Shown here one piece after another: positions 1 through 9,303 of a stretch of 38,342 nt of DNA. This stretch comes from Lingula anatina (lineage: Eukaryota; Brachiopoda; Lingulata; Lingulida; Lingulidae): assembly GCF_001039355.2 (NCBI RefSeq), contig NW_019775560.1:64151-102492 (forward strand), in the 5' to 3' direction. Below the pieces are notes generated by a model. The model had not been told where the DNA came from. It saw only the letters and a list, made by a program, of their open reading frames with translations, and searched no databases. A program made the translations under genes and the position numbers. Every line of letters begins with the position of its first letter. The stretch's first letter is position 1.

Positions 1-195
1 CTTGCCGTAACCTGTGGGCAGCACGCAAATAACATCGTCTCTCAGTAGATAATGATGCAGGGCCTCAAACTGCTAGACCCTATGGTTTCAATTCCGATTT
101 ACTCATATTTTGCAAAGAATCAAGAGATAACTTAACACATTCTTTTTCGTAGTCACTCGCCTTGCTTTCTTTGTGTACGGTAATACACTCGGAAC
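1..195 (-). pseudogene. RecQ-like helicase fragment, partial at window edge
   Basis: On the minus strand, positions 72 to 1 read as a helicase motif I region that ends in VLPTGYGK at the window edge. This is the Walker A form typical of RecQ-like superfamily 2 ATP-dependent DNA helicases. A second open stretch (about 195 to 83) ends in SKSELKP, the kind of sequence that precedes motif I in these proteins. The two stretches are in different frames, separated by 10 nt that contain stops, where a single Glu codon would be expected. This suggests a frameshifted relic, or an exon join I cannot resolve. The rest of the gene lies outside the window. Family assignment is by motif only. A competing open frame overlaps 50-230, so the upstream part is uncertain. 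Confidence 0.45.
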
Positions 196-602
196 TACTC
201 GGATGTCTCCGCACTCGACAATAACTTTGTTGTTAATATGGAGCTTGCGGAATCAGCCGAGGATTGCCGATTGACGGTCAACCAATCAGCGTTTTCACCA
301 AACTTTGGTGAAAAATTTTGAAACATGGATTTGATTGGCTTATATAAACTAGGTCAAACTATTTTCGTCAGAGGTTACTTGACACGATGAAGATAGGCTA
401 CAGTGAAGAGGTTAGTGTCAAGTTAGCTCTGAAGCTCAGGGTGCAGTTTACAGATATAACGCCTTGTCTTTTTGTTGAACTCTTAGTTAACATCACGTGT
501 GTGTCCCTTTCTCCGATAAATAACATCTTGATTACTTTATGAACATGTCAATTTATTATCAACTTAGTAATTTTACTAATTAGACACTTAATCAGTGATT
601 TC
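196..602. other. left boundary of the array, noncoding
   Basis: No gene is supported here. A CCAAT word occurs near 280, and a TATATAAA box lies at 341-348 behind an inverted CCAAT. From about 440 onward the sequence matches the region upstream of A3 (about 7290 onward), so the duplicated array begins near 440. A 51-codon frame at 387-542 runs across that boundary and is not credible as a gene. Confidence 0.5.
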
Positions 603-812
603 GAGAATGCGTTGACTCTAATATTGATAAGGACGACCCGAGCAATACGTGAGGTTAGAAAATCTCAAACAAACGTGTGCAAAATCGTGCTAAGGCCCAT
701 CCCCTGGCGCGTGGGCATGTGTTCGCTTCCTTTATAATAAGCTTAAACTGACGGCATACTGCTTACTTCGGCAGACTCAGTGAAATACGGTATTCACCAG
801 AAATTTTCCAAG
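603..812 (+). promoter_or_regulatory. A1 proximal promoter and noncoding exon 1
   Basis: This is a copy of the promoter block conserved across the array. It has a GATAAGGACGACC word, CGTGAGGTTAG, a GCGCGTGGGCATGTG segment and a TATA-like TTTATAATAA at 731-740. Exon 1 would start about 30 nt further on and ends at 812 with AAG|GTATGT. The intron runs to CAG at 991-993. A1 and A3 share the TTTATAATAA form, whereas most other copies have TTTATATAG. Confidence 0.7.
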
Positions 813-1017
813 GTATGTTTGTTTTTGCTTAATAATGTTATTATGACAACTTATTGCCTTCGATAATTGGAACAAATAACAACGTGCAATTTGTATTTGT
901 CTTCGATGATAAGTCTGCCAAAAGTCTGCTTTTAAAACAAAACCAATATTTGGATTTTTGTGTTCAGTTGGCTATGATATCATTTTTCAACAGGTTTCTT
1001 CTGCACATTCCGCTACC

Positions 1018-1762
1018 ATGAAAGTTTTTATCCTAATTGCATTGGTTGCCGTGGCAACAGCTAAACCAGCTGAGAACTCCTTTGATCGACTTGGTAAGTA
1101 GACTTTTTTTTATATTGGTCCTTTAAATAATAAAGCCAATGACTTCACTTGGTGTCATCAATAATTTTCTATTGATTATTTTAATAATAACTAAACTAAA
1201 TAAAAACCACTAAGGCGATGGCTAACGTAAAAAATGACAGTTTGGGAAACGCAGGTCTCAATAAAGAAATGCTATTGGAAAAGCCAGAAAAATATTGTAT
1301 TCATCAATAACGTTCATCCAACAATTAACCCACTTTTCTTTGCATTACAAATCTGTTCACAATCTTACCTAAAATTAATCGTAGAGATAAGGGGATTTTA
1401 TGAAATATCTTCATGTCTGTATTCGCTTTTTTACAGCCCGCTCTTTGGCTGAAGATGAGGTTATGAAGAGGGGTGTCAAAGACGTCCTTATTGACGTTGT
1501 TAAAGCCATCTGCGTCCCTGTCATGGACTCCGTGATCGGTCTGACCAATGGCACATGTGCCGTATTGGCCGCTTCTGCCGACAGCACCTGCATACAGCTT
1601 GCTGACCAGTACCTTGGCGGCTTCTTCTCTGGTCTGTTCTCTACCCCTGTTGCATCCATGTGCAAAAACTTGGCTGATCTTGTCATCATCGAGTGCAACA
1701 AAGGAACCGTGCAAAACTACGCCAGCGGTGTATGCGCCGCACTTGCCAACAAAATGGGCTAA
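1018..1762 (+). CDS. 6C family secreted propeptide gene A1
   Basis: Coding exons are 1018-1093 and 1437-1762, giving 133 residues. The 5' UTR exon joins at CAG|G (994). Residues 1-15 (MKV...ATA) are a signal peptide with an A-T-A cleavage context. Residues 16-37 are an acidic propeptide ending EDEVMKR, with a Lys-Arg processing site at 36-37 and an R-L-A-R site at 24-27. The mature 96 residues have cysteines at 14, 29, 40, 64, 75 and 88 and read as short amphipathic helices. The mature domain carries slightly more acidic than basic residues. The intron is phase 1: exon 2 ends with the G of an Ala codon and exon 3 supplies CC. AATAAA is at 1795-1800. I do not recognise the family. Secretion and processing follow from motifs; the function is unknown. 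Confidence 0.85.
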
Positions 1763-1869
1763 ATGAACTTTTTTTGTAAATTTCCTGAGTCAAAAATAAA
1801 TGGAAGAAAGACAAAAAGAAATATATTGATGATTTGCACAACTTACACACTTATTTCAGTGCGTGTTTA

Positions 1870-1872
<3 letters not shown>

Positions 1873-1926
<54 letters not shown>

Positions 1927-1933
1927 AAGAGAC

Positions 1934-1968
<35 letters not shown>

Positions 1969-1972
1969 GAGG
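1873..1972. repeat. (TG)n-(GA)n compound microsatellite
   Basis: A TG run to about 1909 is followed by an impure GA run to about 1970. It sits about 110 nt downstream of the A1 stop codon. Almost every type A copy has the same kind of repeat at the same place. Confidence 0.95.
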
Positions 1973-2456
1973 ATTTTAATTATCTCATCATATATTATTT
2001 GTGATCCGGAAAAATATGAGGAAGTTCATGCAGATTGTGTATTGATGCACACATAAAGATTAAATATTTCAAGCGATGAAACGTATCTGGTTCTCATATT
2101 AATAATTTAAATTCTTATCATTTATTTTATCGTCATTTGGACGCTACAGTTTGGAATTTTACGTACTTACCGGTAAGCCTAGGTTACTTTTACACGGTTG
2201 CCGTACGATAAAATTGTCCATACTATTTACTTATTTATTTATTTATTTATTTATTATTTTTATTATTATATATTTTTTGAAATCGTAAGGAGCTACGGCC
2301 TACGCCGAATATGTGTATATTACATGGTCTTAAACCCGATTTCGCACTGCCACCGTCTACCTCCGCTCAGACGCCGTACTAAAAGGGTATTACGGGCAGT
2401 AAACGTGCACTGTAAGGGCATCGCATTTCAAATGTAATCTAGGCTTTAGAAATACG

Positions 2457-2550
2457 AAAATAATAATGTATCTCAAGCGCGCTGCAGTAGACACAACAGA
2501 CAATAACCGGTGGCAAAACGCACCATACGTTTGTTCAAATAGCTTTTTAC
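2457..2550. repeat. spacer block S, truncated copy
   Basis: It contains the shared words AATAATG, CTGCAGT, GGTGGCAAAACGCACCATACG and AAATAGCTTTTTACA. The middle section found in other copies (GCCGCGTACC, CCAACGTTGG) is missing. Confidence 0.7.
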
Positions 2551-3157
2551 AGGTTTCTTTTATATTTTCAATTCTTTTTATAATCTCTTAAAAGAGTATT
2601 TGAGAAAACTAGGAAGTTTAAGGTGATCTGATGGCAAGCACGGATTCAATAATAATTTCGAGAAATGTTTTTCAGTGATAAAATTGAACTACTGAGTACT
2701 TATATTCTTGTCTGTCCTTTTGGCCTCACCGTGACCTCGCTGAATATCCTGGTAACAACTGCATGAATATTCGGTTTTGTTGACTTTGAAATAGCAACTA
2801 TTTAAATGATAAATTCTTTTAATTTTCATTTAATTTTTATTTCCAGAAGTTTATAAGGTTGTTATATAACATTATGTGTCCTGAATGCAATTTGTTTTAT
2901 TATATAGATGTGTGGGTTAAATGTCTTCAGGATGTTATTAGTGTACAGGTCAAGTTAAGGAAGACAGTTCGTATAAAGTCACACTCGGTTATAACATAAT
3001 TAAATGCCTTCTGCCTTGAAACTATATCAACCACCTTGATCAATCAGTTTAAATAATCAACCTATTGTTTATTAGTAGAAGTCATTTAGAACTCAGTGTG
3101 GAAGTCTACTCTATCATATGTGTAATGAAATTAAAGTGGCCACTCCCGTAACCCACC

Positions 3158-3258
3158 TTGCTTGGAAGCCAGTGTAATGTTATTGTATATGTGAAGGTAT
3201 ATAAAGATGGAAATAAATGTAGGGGTGGGTACTCAATAGTCAGTACTTAGAGAGGACA
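3158..3258 (+). promoter_or_regulatory. type B leader with TATA box, LTR-end-like
   Basis: A TATATAAA box at 3198-3205 is followed within 15 nt by GAAATAAATG and then CAGTACTTAGAGAGGACA. The same leader, in the same order, precedes the truncated copies near 6833, 20090 and 28690 and joins 6C exon 3 at nearly the same point. TATA and AATAAA close together, with a terminal ACA, resemble the end of a long terminal repeat. That reading is inference. Confidence 0.45.
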
Positions 3259-3509
3259 CCCCTGTCATCGCCTCTGTGATTATTCTGACTAATGGCGGGT
3301 GTGCCCTTATGTCCTCTTCTGCCGACAGCACTTCCAAAAAGCTTGCTGACCAGTATCTTGGCAGTGCCATTACCTCTTTGGTCTGATTCTATCCCTGATG
3401 CATCCATATACTCTGACTTGATAAAATCGCAGTCAACGAGAGTAACTATGGAAATGTGCAAAATTTGCCGGCAGCGTGAGTGGGAAGCTCGCTAATGTCA
3501 TCGGTTTGA
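3259..3509 (+). pseudogene. 6C family type B copy B1, 5'-truncated exon 3
   Basis: The homology begins in the codons just after the first cysteine (CCTGTCATCG, then the SVIxLTNGGC region) and runs to the end of exon 3. No exon 2 and no Lys-Arg site are present. Stops interrupt the frame in the segment matching the FLSGLF region (CTGATTC at about 3387), and the third cysteine is replaced (GACAGCACTTCC). It ends in the type B 3' UTR (GGTAGTTATGGTGCC), not the type A one. It lies directly upstream of A2's promoter. It is clearly a broken copy. Confidence 0.8.
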
Positions 3510-3595
3510 TTGGTAGTTATGGTGCCAAAGTAAACTATTATCTTTCAATACCTGTCTTTTCTGCTTTTATTACGAGTGACATCAAATAAAGATAT

Positions 3596-3626
3596 CTGAG
3601 AGAGAGAGAGAGAGAGAGACAGAGAG
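3596..3626. repeat. (GA)n microsatellite after B1
   Basis: A pure GA run follows the type B 3' end. Type B copies end in GA runs only, with no TG part. Confidence 0.95.
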
Positions 3627-3770
3627 CACTATGTCACCGTTCACATATATGATATCCCTTATTTAATCTTGTTTTATTCTAGGTAAGCATCATTTTGATA
3701 AAATATGAACATTTGGTTTAATTACTTACTTCTAAATTTTATCAATTAGTTACTTTACTAATTATTACGT

Positions 3771-3975
3771 GAATGTGTTGACCCTAATATTGATAAGGAC
3801 GACACGAACAGTACGTGAGGTTAGGAAATCTCACACAAACGAGGGCAAAATCGTGCCAAACCCGATCCCCAGCGCGTGGGCATGTGCTCGTTGACCCTTT
3901 ATATAGCTAGAACTGACGGCATACTGCGCACTTCTGCGGAATCAGTCAACTACAGCATTCTTCAGAATTTTTAAG
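3771..3975 (+). promoter_or_regulatory. A2 proximal promoter and noncoding exon 1
   Basis: The conserved block has TTGATAAGGACGACACGAAC, CGTGAGGTTAGG and GCGCGTGGGCATGTGC. The TATA box TTTATATAG is at 3898-3906. Exon 1 ends at 3975 (AAG|GTTGGT). The distal block 3640-3770, with ATATGAACATTTG and AATTAGTTACTTTA, is shared with the other type A copies. Confidence 0.75.
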
Positions 3976-4193
3976 GTTGGTCTGTGCTTTTTCTTGCAGT
4001 GAATAGTACAATGTATAATTATGACAACTTCTTGCCTTAAAATAATCGAAACCCATAGCGATGTACAATGTATAATTTGCATTTGGCGTCTCTGATAAGA
4101 CCTACCAAAGTTAATTCTAAGGCGGCAAGGATTTTGTTTTCAATCAGCTATCATATCATTTATCAACAGGTTTGATCTGCATATTCAGTTACC

Positions 4194-5017
4194 ATGAAGT
4201 TTTTGATCCTAGCTGCTTTGGTTGCCGTTGCAACGGCTAAACCAGCAGAGAACTCCATTGAGCGTCTTGGTAAGTAGACTTTATATGTTGGTGTCAAAAA
4301 TGTTCTCCACATAATTTGAATAATTACTTACGAACAAATCACTAAATAGCCGTTTTAGGATATGGTTCACGGAAAAACTCCCAATTTGGGAAACGACGAG
4401 TCTAAATAAAACAACAATATTTGAAAGTCATGAAAAATTGTAATCACCGATCACTTTCCTCATACAATTAACCCACTTGTCTTTGCATTACAAAAAGAAA
4501 GTTTTCTTTTTGTTTCCACGTTCTGGTGTTTTTTTTAATATTAATTTATTTGATTTATTCTCTTCCTCATAAACTATTCAGGAATATATCCGTTTTGCTT
4601 TTTATTTAAACGTAAATATTAGAAAAAATATCTTAAAAGATAAGGGTATTTAAAAAAATATTGCCATGGCTGTATGCTTGCATTTTTGCAGCCCGCTCTC
4701 TAGCTGAAGATGAGGTTATGAAGAGAGCCTTCACAGACACCCTCAAGAATGTTGCTGGAGCCATCTGCGTCCCCGTCATAGACTCTGTGATCGGTCTGAC
4801 CAATGGTACATGTGCCGTACTGTCCGCTACTGCCGACAGCACCTGCATACAGTTTGCTGAAAAGTACCTTGGCGGCTTCCTCTCTGGTCTGTTCTCTACC
4901 CCTGTTGCATCCATGTGCCAAAACTTGGCCAATCTCGTCATCAAAGAGTGCGAGAAAGGAACCGTGCAAAACTACGCCAGCGGTGTATGCGCCAAACTTG
5001 CCAACTCAATCGGCTAA
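4194..5017 (+). CDS. 6C family secreted propeptide gene A2
   Basis: Coding exons are 4194-4269 and 4692-5017, giving 133 residues. The 5' UTR acceptor is CAACAG|G (4170). The signal peptide begins MKFLILAAL. The mature chain starts AFTDTLKN after Lys-Arg and keeps all six cysteines at the family spacing. It differs from A1 mainly in the first 14 mature residues and has IDS, QFAEKYL and KECEKG substitutions later. The C-terminus is ANSIG. AATAAA is at 5048-5053. Splice sites are canonical (GTAAGT, TTTTTGCAG). It sits about 0.7 kb downstream of B1 and looks intact and expressible. Confidence 0.85.
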
Positions 5018-5122
5018 ATGAACTTTTTGTAAATTTCCTGAGCCAAAAATAAATGGAAGACAAAAAGAAATATATTGGTGAATTGTGCAATTTACATTTT
5101 TATTTTAATGTGTATTAATCAA

Positions 5123-5141
5123 TGTGTGTGTGTGTGTGTGT

Positions 5142-5179
<38 letters not shown>

Positions 5180-5205
5180 CCGCGCGTGAGAGAGCGAGAG
5201 AGAGG
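5123..5205. repeat. (TG)n-(GA)n compound microsatellite
   Basis: A long TG run with one TATG interruption, then CCCGCGCGTG and a short GA run, located downstream of A2. Confidence 0.95.
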
Positions 5206-5360
5206 ATTTTATGTTTCGATGCATACGTAAATGCTAAATATTTCAAGCGATAAAACGTTTCTGTGTCTCAGATTAGTAATTAGAATTCTTATTTATTTTA
5301 TCGTCATTTGGGCGATAAAGTTTTGGAATTTTACGCAGTAACTACCACTGGAAATACCAA

Positions 5361-5570
5361 AATAATAATGCATCTCAAGCGGGCTGCAGCTGACCCAACA
5401 GGATTTTCATTGCCGCGAATCAGCGTTGGTCAGCTGGAGAATATGACGATAACCCACGAGCGACAATAACTGGTGGCAAAACGCACCATACTTTTACTCG
5501 TTCAAATAGCTTTTTACACGTTTCATTTATTCAGATATTAGTGCATAAAAAATAAATTAATTAATTAATA
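5361..5570. repeat. spacer block S
   Basis: A complete copy: CTGCAGCTGACCCAACAG, TTTTCATTGCCGCG, AGCGTTGGTCAGCTGG, AATATGACGATAACCCAC, GGTGGCAAAACGCACCATAC, then a TTCAGATATTAGTGCA end and an AT-rich tail. Confidence 0.75.
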
Positions 5571-6351
5571 AATAAGTATTTGTTTTTAGCATCGTATCGG
5601 TTTGCGTACCTTAACTCTACGCATCCTGGCGGCGTGTTAAATGTAAAATGTAGGCCTTTATAGATGTGCATTACACCCCCATTTTAGTCTAATTAATCCA
5701 GTATATTACAGAAGTCATTCAATTAAACGAATCATTGTTCCGGCTTTAGAAAATTTTTCAGAAAAAAAGAAACGCTTTGCTAGAACCAGTATGTTTGAAG
5801 ATATCTACAACATTTGTCTAAAAGTTATAGCGATGACAACTCTTCATTTTGGCGGGAAAGTGCCATAAAACGGATTTTGCTGGGGCAAAGGTCAATTTTC
5901 CCATACGTTCCAATGGTAAGCAGATCTGTTGTGACATTCAAAGTAACTGTTACTTGATTGTTTTTTAAGTGTGCTTTTTTATTATCACTTAGGAGATTGT
6001 TACAAAGTGTGGCCATCTGTGAAGTTCAAGGATGCCTAATGGCAAGCGCGGATTCTATAGTAATTTCGAGAACTCTTTTTCGTTGATAAAGTGGAATAAC
6101 TTATATTTCAATGTGTTTCTTACAATGTATTGATTGTGAAATTTTAAAACACATATGAAGAGTTGTTATCCACGTAAGTCCGGGCATAAGTCCATTTTTG
6201 TGAAAACGATTACTGGTGTGCGTGCCTGGGCAGTTATAAGGTAGTCTGTCCACTTTAACTCACCGTGACCTCGCTGAACATGCGGGTAACAAAGTACAAT
6301 TGTTTTGTTACAGTGCTTTAGCGGTAACAGCAGTCTGGTGGTGCGTGAATC

Positions 6352-6696
6352 CTATAACCTCAAGGAAACTTTTTCATCTTTTTGAATCAGTTCGTTTGCA
6401 CATGCCAAATGGATAAATTCACACGGCCCACAAATGGCTGTTTGGTGGTACGGTACGTGTACGTGACAACATTTGTACAAAGTCTGCAAAGACATGTTGT
6501 TGTAGATGGCGCCACCATGCTGATCACCTAGATTGCTTTCTGTGTTCCATTCAACATGTTTACACGTTGCTGTAGATAGGGATCTGGTATTTTCCATATG
6601 AAATCGTTTTTCACAATACTGGTTTCTAAAAGGGTTTTCTCCCGTGTGTGTCCTCTCAGGCTGCTTACAGTTATGTTCATATGAATCTCTCTTCAT
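6352..6696 (-). pseudogene. C2H2 zinc-finger relic
   Basis: A 114-codon minus-strand open frame carries RTHTGENPF followed by QYCEKRF (about 6654-6600). This is the inter-finger linker and finger start of Kruppel-type C2H2 proteins (consensus HTGEKPF, then CxxC). The first finger cysteine is Asn here and no proper H-x3-H follows, so it cannot form a normal finger. The downstream part (about 6356-6570) is repeated near 27868-28060 without the linker. I read it as a captured fragment of a zinc-finger gene carried in the spacer. It is not a functional gene. Confidence 0.5.
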
Positions 6697-6738
6697 AGTA
6701 CTTACAGTTAAACAGTTTTTCCTGAGTGTGATTCATTG

Positions 6739-7134
6739 GCTAAACCAGCTGAGAATTCCATCCAACGTCTTGGTAAGTAGACTTAACTTTTAATGTAGGT
6801 CCTTGAAATTATTTAACCTGTTTTGACAAAAGAAGTGAAGCCAGTAGCCAGTACTTAGAGAGGACACCCCCGTCATCGACTCTATGATCGGTCTGACCAA
6901 TGGCGGATGAGCCCTGCTGTCTTCTATTGCTGACAATAACCTGCGTACATCTTGCTCACCAGTACCTTGGCGGCTTCCTCTCAGATCTGTTCTCTGCCCC
7001 TGTTGCCTCCATGTGCTCCAACATGGAGAATCTCGCCGTCAACGAGTGCAACAAAGGAACCGTGCAAAACTTCGCCCGCAGCGCGTGTGGCCAGCTCGTC
7101 AACGCCGTTGCTAAGAATACTTTTTTTTTCGTGT
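6739..7134 (+). pseudogene. 6C family type B copy B2
   Basis: It retains a 5'-truncated exon 2 (6739-6772: the KPAENSIQRL codons and a good GTAAGTAG donor) without the signal peptide. About 95 nt later comes a shortened type B leader (CAGTACTTAGAGAGGACA), joined at 6867 to exon 3 beyond the first cysteine. A TGA stops the frame near 6907, where the second cysteine should be, and GACAATAACC shifts the frame. The 3' half is well kept (ADQYLGGF, FAR, SACGQLVNAV-like codons). It ends in a type B 3' UTR with AATAAAG. It precedes A3. Confidence 0.8.
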
Positions 7135-7225
7135 GAACCTTTTAAGTAGTTATGGTGCGGAAATAAAGCATTTCTTTGAATTCATGTCTTTTCTGCTTTC
7201 ATTTAGATTGACATAATAAAGATGT

Positions 7226-7261
<36 letters not shown>

Positions 7262-7266
7262 AAGAG
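7226..7266. repeat. (GA)n microsatellite after B2
   Basis: A GA run at the usual place downstream of a type B 3' UTR. Confidence 0.95.
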
Positions 7267-7449
7267 AGGCAGAAAGATAGCACTGCGTCACAGTTTAAAG
7301 ATATATCGCCTTGGGTTTTTGTTGAACTCTAAGTAAACATCACGTGTGTGTCCCTTTCTCCGATAAATAACATCTTGATAACTTTATGAACATGTCAATT
7401 TATTAGTAACTTAGTGATTTTACTAATTAGACACTTAATCAGTGATTTC

Positions 7450-7661
7450 GAGAATGCGTTGACTCTAATATTGATAAGGACGACCCGAGCAATACGTGAA
7501 GTTAGAAAATCTCAAACAAACGTGTGCAAAATCGTGCTAAGGCCCATCCCCTGGCGCGTGGGCATGTGTTCGCTGGGCCTTTATAATAAGCTAGAACTGA
7601 CGGCATACTGCGTACTTCGGCAAACTCAGTGAAATACGGTATTCACCAGAAATTTTCCAAG
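7450..7661 (+). promoter_or_regulatory. A3 proximal promoter and noncoding exon 1
   Basis: Nearly identical to the A1 promoter, including TTTATAATAA (7580-7589) and AAG|GTATGT at 7661. The upstream part from about 7290 also matches A1, which shows a segmental duplication. Confidence 0.75.
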
Positions 7662-7879
7662 GTATGTTTGTTTTTACTTGTCGTGTATAATGTTATTATG
7701 ACAACTTATTACCTTCGATAATTGGAACAAATAGCAACGTGCAATTTGTATTTGACTTCGATGATAAGTCTGCCCAAAGTCTGCAAAACCAATATTTAAT
7801 TCTAAGGCAGCAAGGATTTTTGTGTTCAGTTGGCTATTATATCATTTTTCAACTGGATTTTTCTGCATATTCCGTTACC

Positions 7880-8647
7880 ATGAAGGTTTTTATCCTAATT
7901 GCACTGGTTGCGGTGGCAACGGCTAAACCAGCTGAGAACTCCATTGAGCGACTTGGTAAGTAGACTTTTTTTATATTGGTCCTTTAAATAATAAAGTCAA
8001 TGACTTCACTTGGTGTCATCAATAATTTCCTATTGATTATTTAAATAATAACTTAAAAACACGAAACTAAATAAAAATCACTAAGGTGATGGCTTACGCA
8101 AAAAAAAAAAAAAAAAAAAAAAAAAATTGGGAAACGTAGGTCTCAATAAAGAAATGCTATTTGAAAAGCCAGAAAAATGTTGTATTCATCAATGACGTTC
8201 ATCCGACAAATCACCCACTTTTCTTTGCATTACAAATCTGATCACAATCTTACCTAAAATTAATCGTAGAGATAAGGGGAATTTATGAAATACCGTCATG
8301 GCTGTATTCGCTTTTTTACAGCCCGCTCTTTGGCTGAAGATGAGGTTATGAAGAGGGGCGTCAAAGAGGTCCTTATTGACGTTGTTAAAGCCATCTGCGT
8401 CCCTGTCATGGACTCCGTGATCGGTCTGACCAATGGTACATGTGCCGTACTGTCCGCTACTGCCGACAGCACCTGCATACAGCTTGCTGACCAGTACCTT
8501 GGCGGCTTCCTCTCTGGTCTGTTCTCTACCCCTGTTGCATCCATGTGCCAAAACTTGGCTGATCTCGTCATCATCGAGTGCAACAAAGGAACCGTGCAAA
8601 ACTACGCCAGCGGTGTATGCGCCGCACTTGCCAACAAAATGGGCTAA
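7880..8647 (+). CDS. 6C family secreted propeptide gene A3
   Basis: Coding exons are 7880-7955 and 8322-8647, giving 133 residues, closest to A1. The mature chain begins GVKEVLID, keeps six cysteines at family spacing and ends ALANKMG. Signal peptide, Lys-Arg site and coding-intron splice sites are normal. The acceptor of the 5' UTR intron is altered: where other copies read CAACAG|G, this one reads CAACTGG (7851-7856). The nearest upstream AG is at 7828-7829, so the 5' UTR may be longer or splicing weaker. The intron between coding exons holds a poly-A run of almost 30 nt (8099-8126) absent from A1. AATAAA is at 8669-8674. Confidence 0.82.
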
Positions 8648-8747
8648 AAGAAAATTTCCTGAGCCAAAAATAAATGAAAGAAAGACAAAAAGAAATATAT
8701 TGATGATTTGCACAACTTACACACTTATTTCAGTGCGTGTTTATCAT

Positions 8748-8748
8748 T

Positions 8749-8790
<42 letters not shown>
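8748..8790. repeat. (TG)n-(GA)n compound microsatellite
   Basis: A TG run then a GA run in the standard position downstream of A3. Confidence 0.95.
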
Positions 8791-9303
8791 TAGGATTTTA
8801 ATTATCTCATCATATATTATTTGTGATCCAGAAAAATATGAGGAAGTCCATGCAGATTGTGTTTTGATGCACACATAAAGATTAAATATTTCAAGCGATA
8901 AAACGTATCTGGTTCTCATATTAATAATTTAAATTCTTATCATTTATTTTATCGTCATTTGGACGCTACAGTTTGGAATTTTACGTACCTACCGGTAAGC
9001 CTAGATTACTTTTACACGGGCGCCGTACGATAAAATTGTCCGTACTATTTATTTATTTATTATTATTATTTTATTTATTTTATTATTATTATTTTATTTA
9101 TTATTATTATTATTTTTTTTTTTTTTGAAATCGTAAGAAGCTACGGCCTACGCCGAGTATGTCTACATTACATGGCCTTAAATCCTATTCCGCACTACCA
9201 CCGTCTACCTCCGCTCAGACGCCGTACGAAAAGGGTATTACGGGCTGTATACGTGCACCGTAAGGGCATCGCATTTCAAAGGTAATCTAAGCTTTAGAAA
9301 TAC

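Larger units (their letters stand above)
1763..3157. other. A1 3' flank and spacer, noncoding
   Basis: The order is: type A 3' UTR, a TG/GA compound microsatellite (1873-1972), an AT-rich block with ATTT repeats near 2228-2275, the shared spacer block near 2457-2550, then sequence shared with 10050-10810. It parallels the A3 flank, but the segment corresponding to about 9440-10045 is missing here. No coding potential was seen. Confidence 0.65.
5018..6350. other. A2 3' flank and spacer, noncoding
   Basis: The order is: type A 3' UTR, TG/GA microsatellite (5123-5205), spacer block S (5361-5570), then AT-rich sequence. Words such as AAAACGGATTTTGCTGGGGC and ATGGCAAGCGCGGATTC recur near 9960, 10110, 18330 and 27720. 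No gene seen. Confidence 0.6.

Noticed and set aside
387-542. 51-codon frame behind a TATATAAA box left of A1
   Set aside because: It crosses the boundary between unique and duplicated array sequence and has no homologue in the A3 unit or family motif.
1437-1762. Calling the family saposins, conotoxins or defensins
   Set aside because: The cysteine patterns of those families differ in number or outer spacing, and no diagnostic motif is present; only a partial saposin-like spacing is reported.
1873-1972. Possible CRISPR-like repeats
   Set aside because: Simple dinucleotide runs in a eukaryotic genome, with no repeat-spacer order.
1763-2056. Frames made of Cys-Val and Arg-Glu or Leu-Ser repeats
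   Set aside because: These are translations of TG and GA microsatellites (also 8725-8919, 26796-26999, 32011-32393, 33937-34274).
8189-8713. Long minus-strand open frames opposite 6C exon 3 (also at 1325, 4633, 16965, 19009, 25327)
   Set aside because: They mirror the conserved sense exon in every copy, have no splice or promoter support and vary in start. They are antisense shadows of codon composition.
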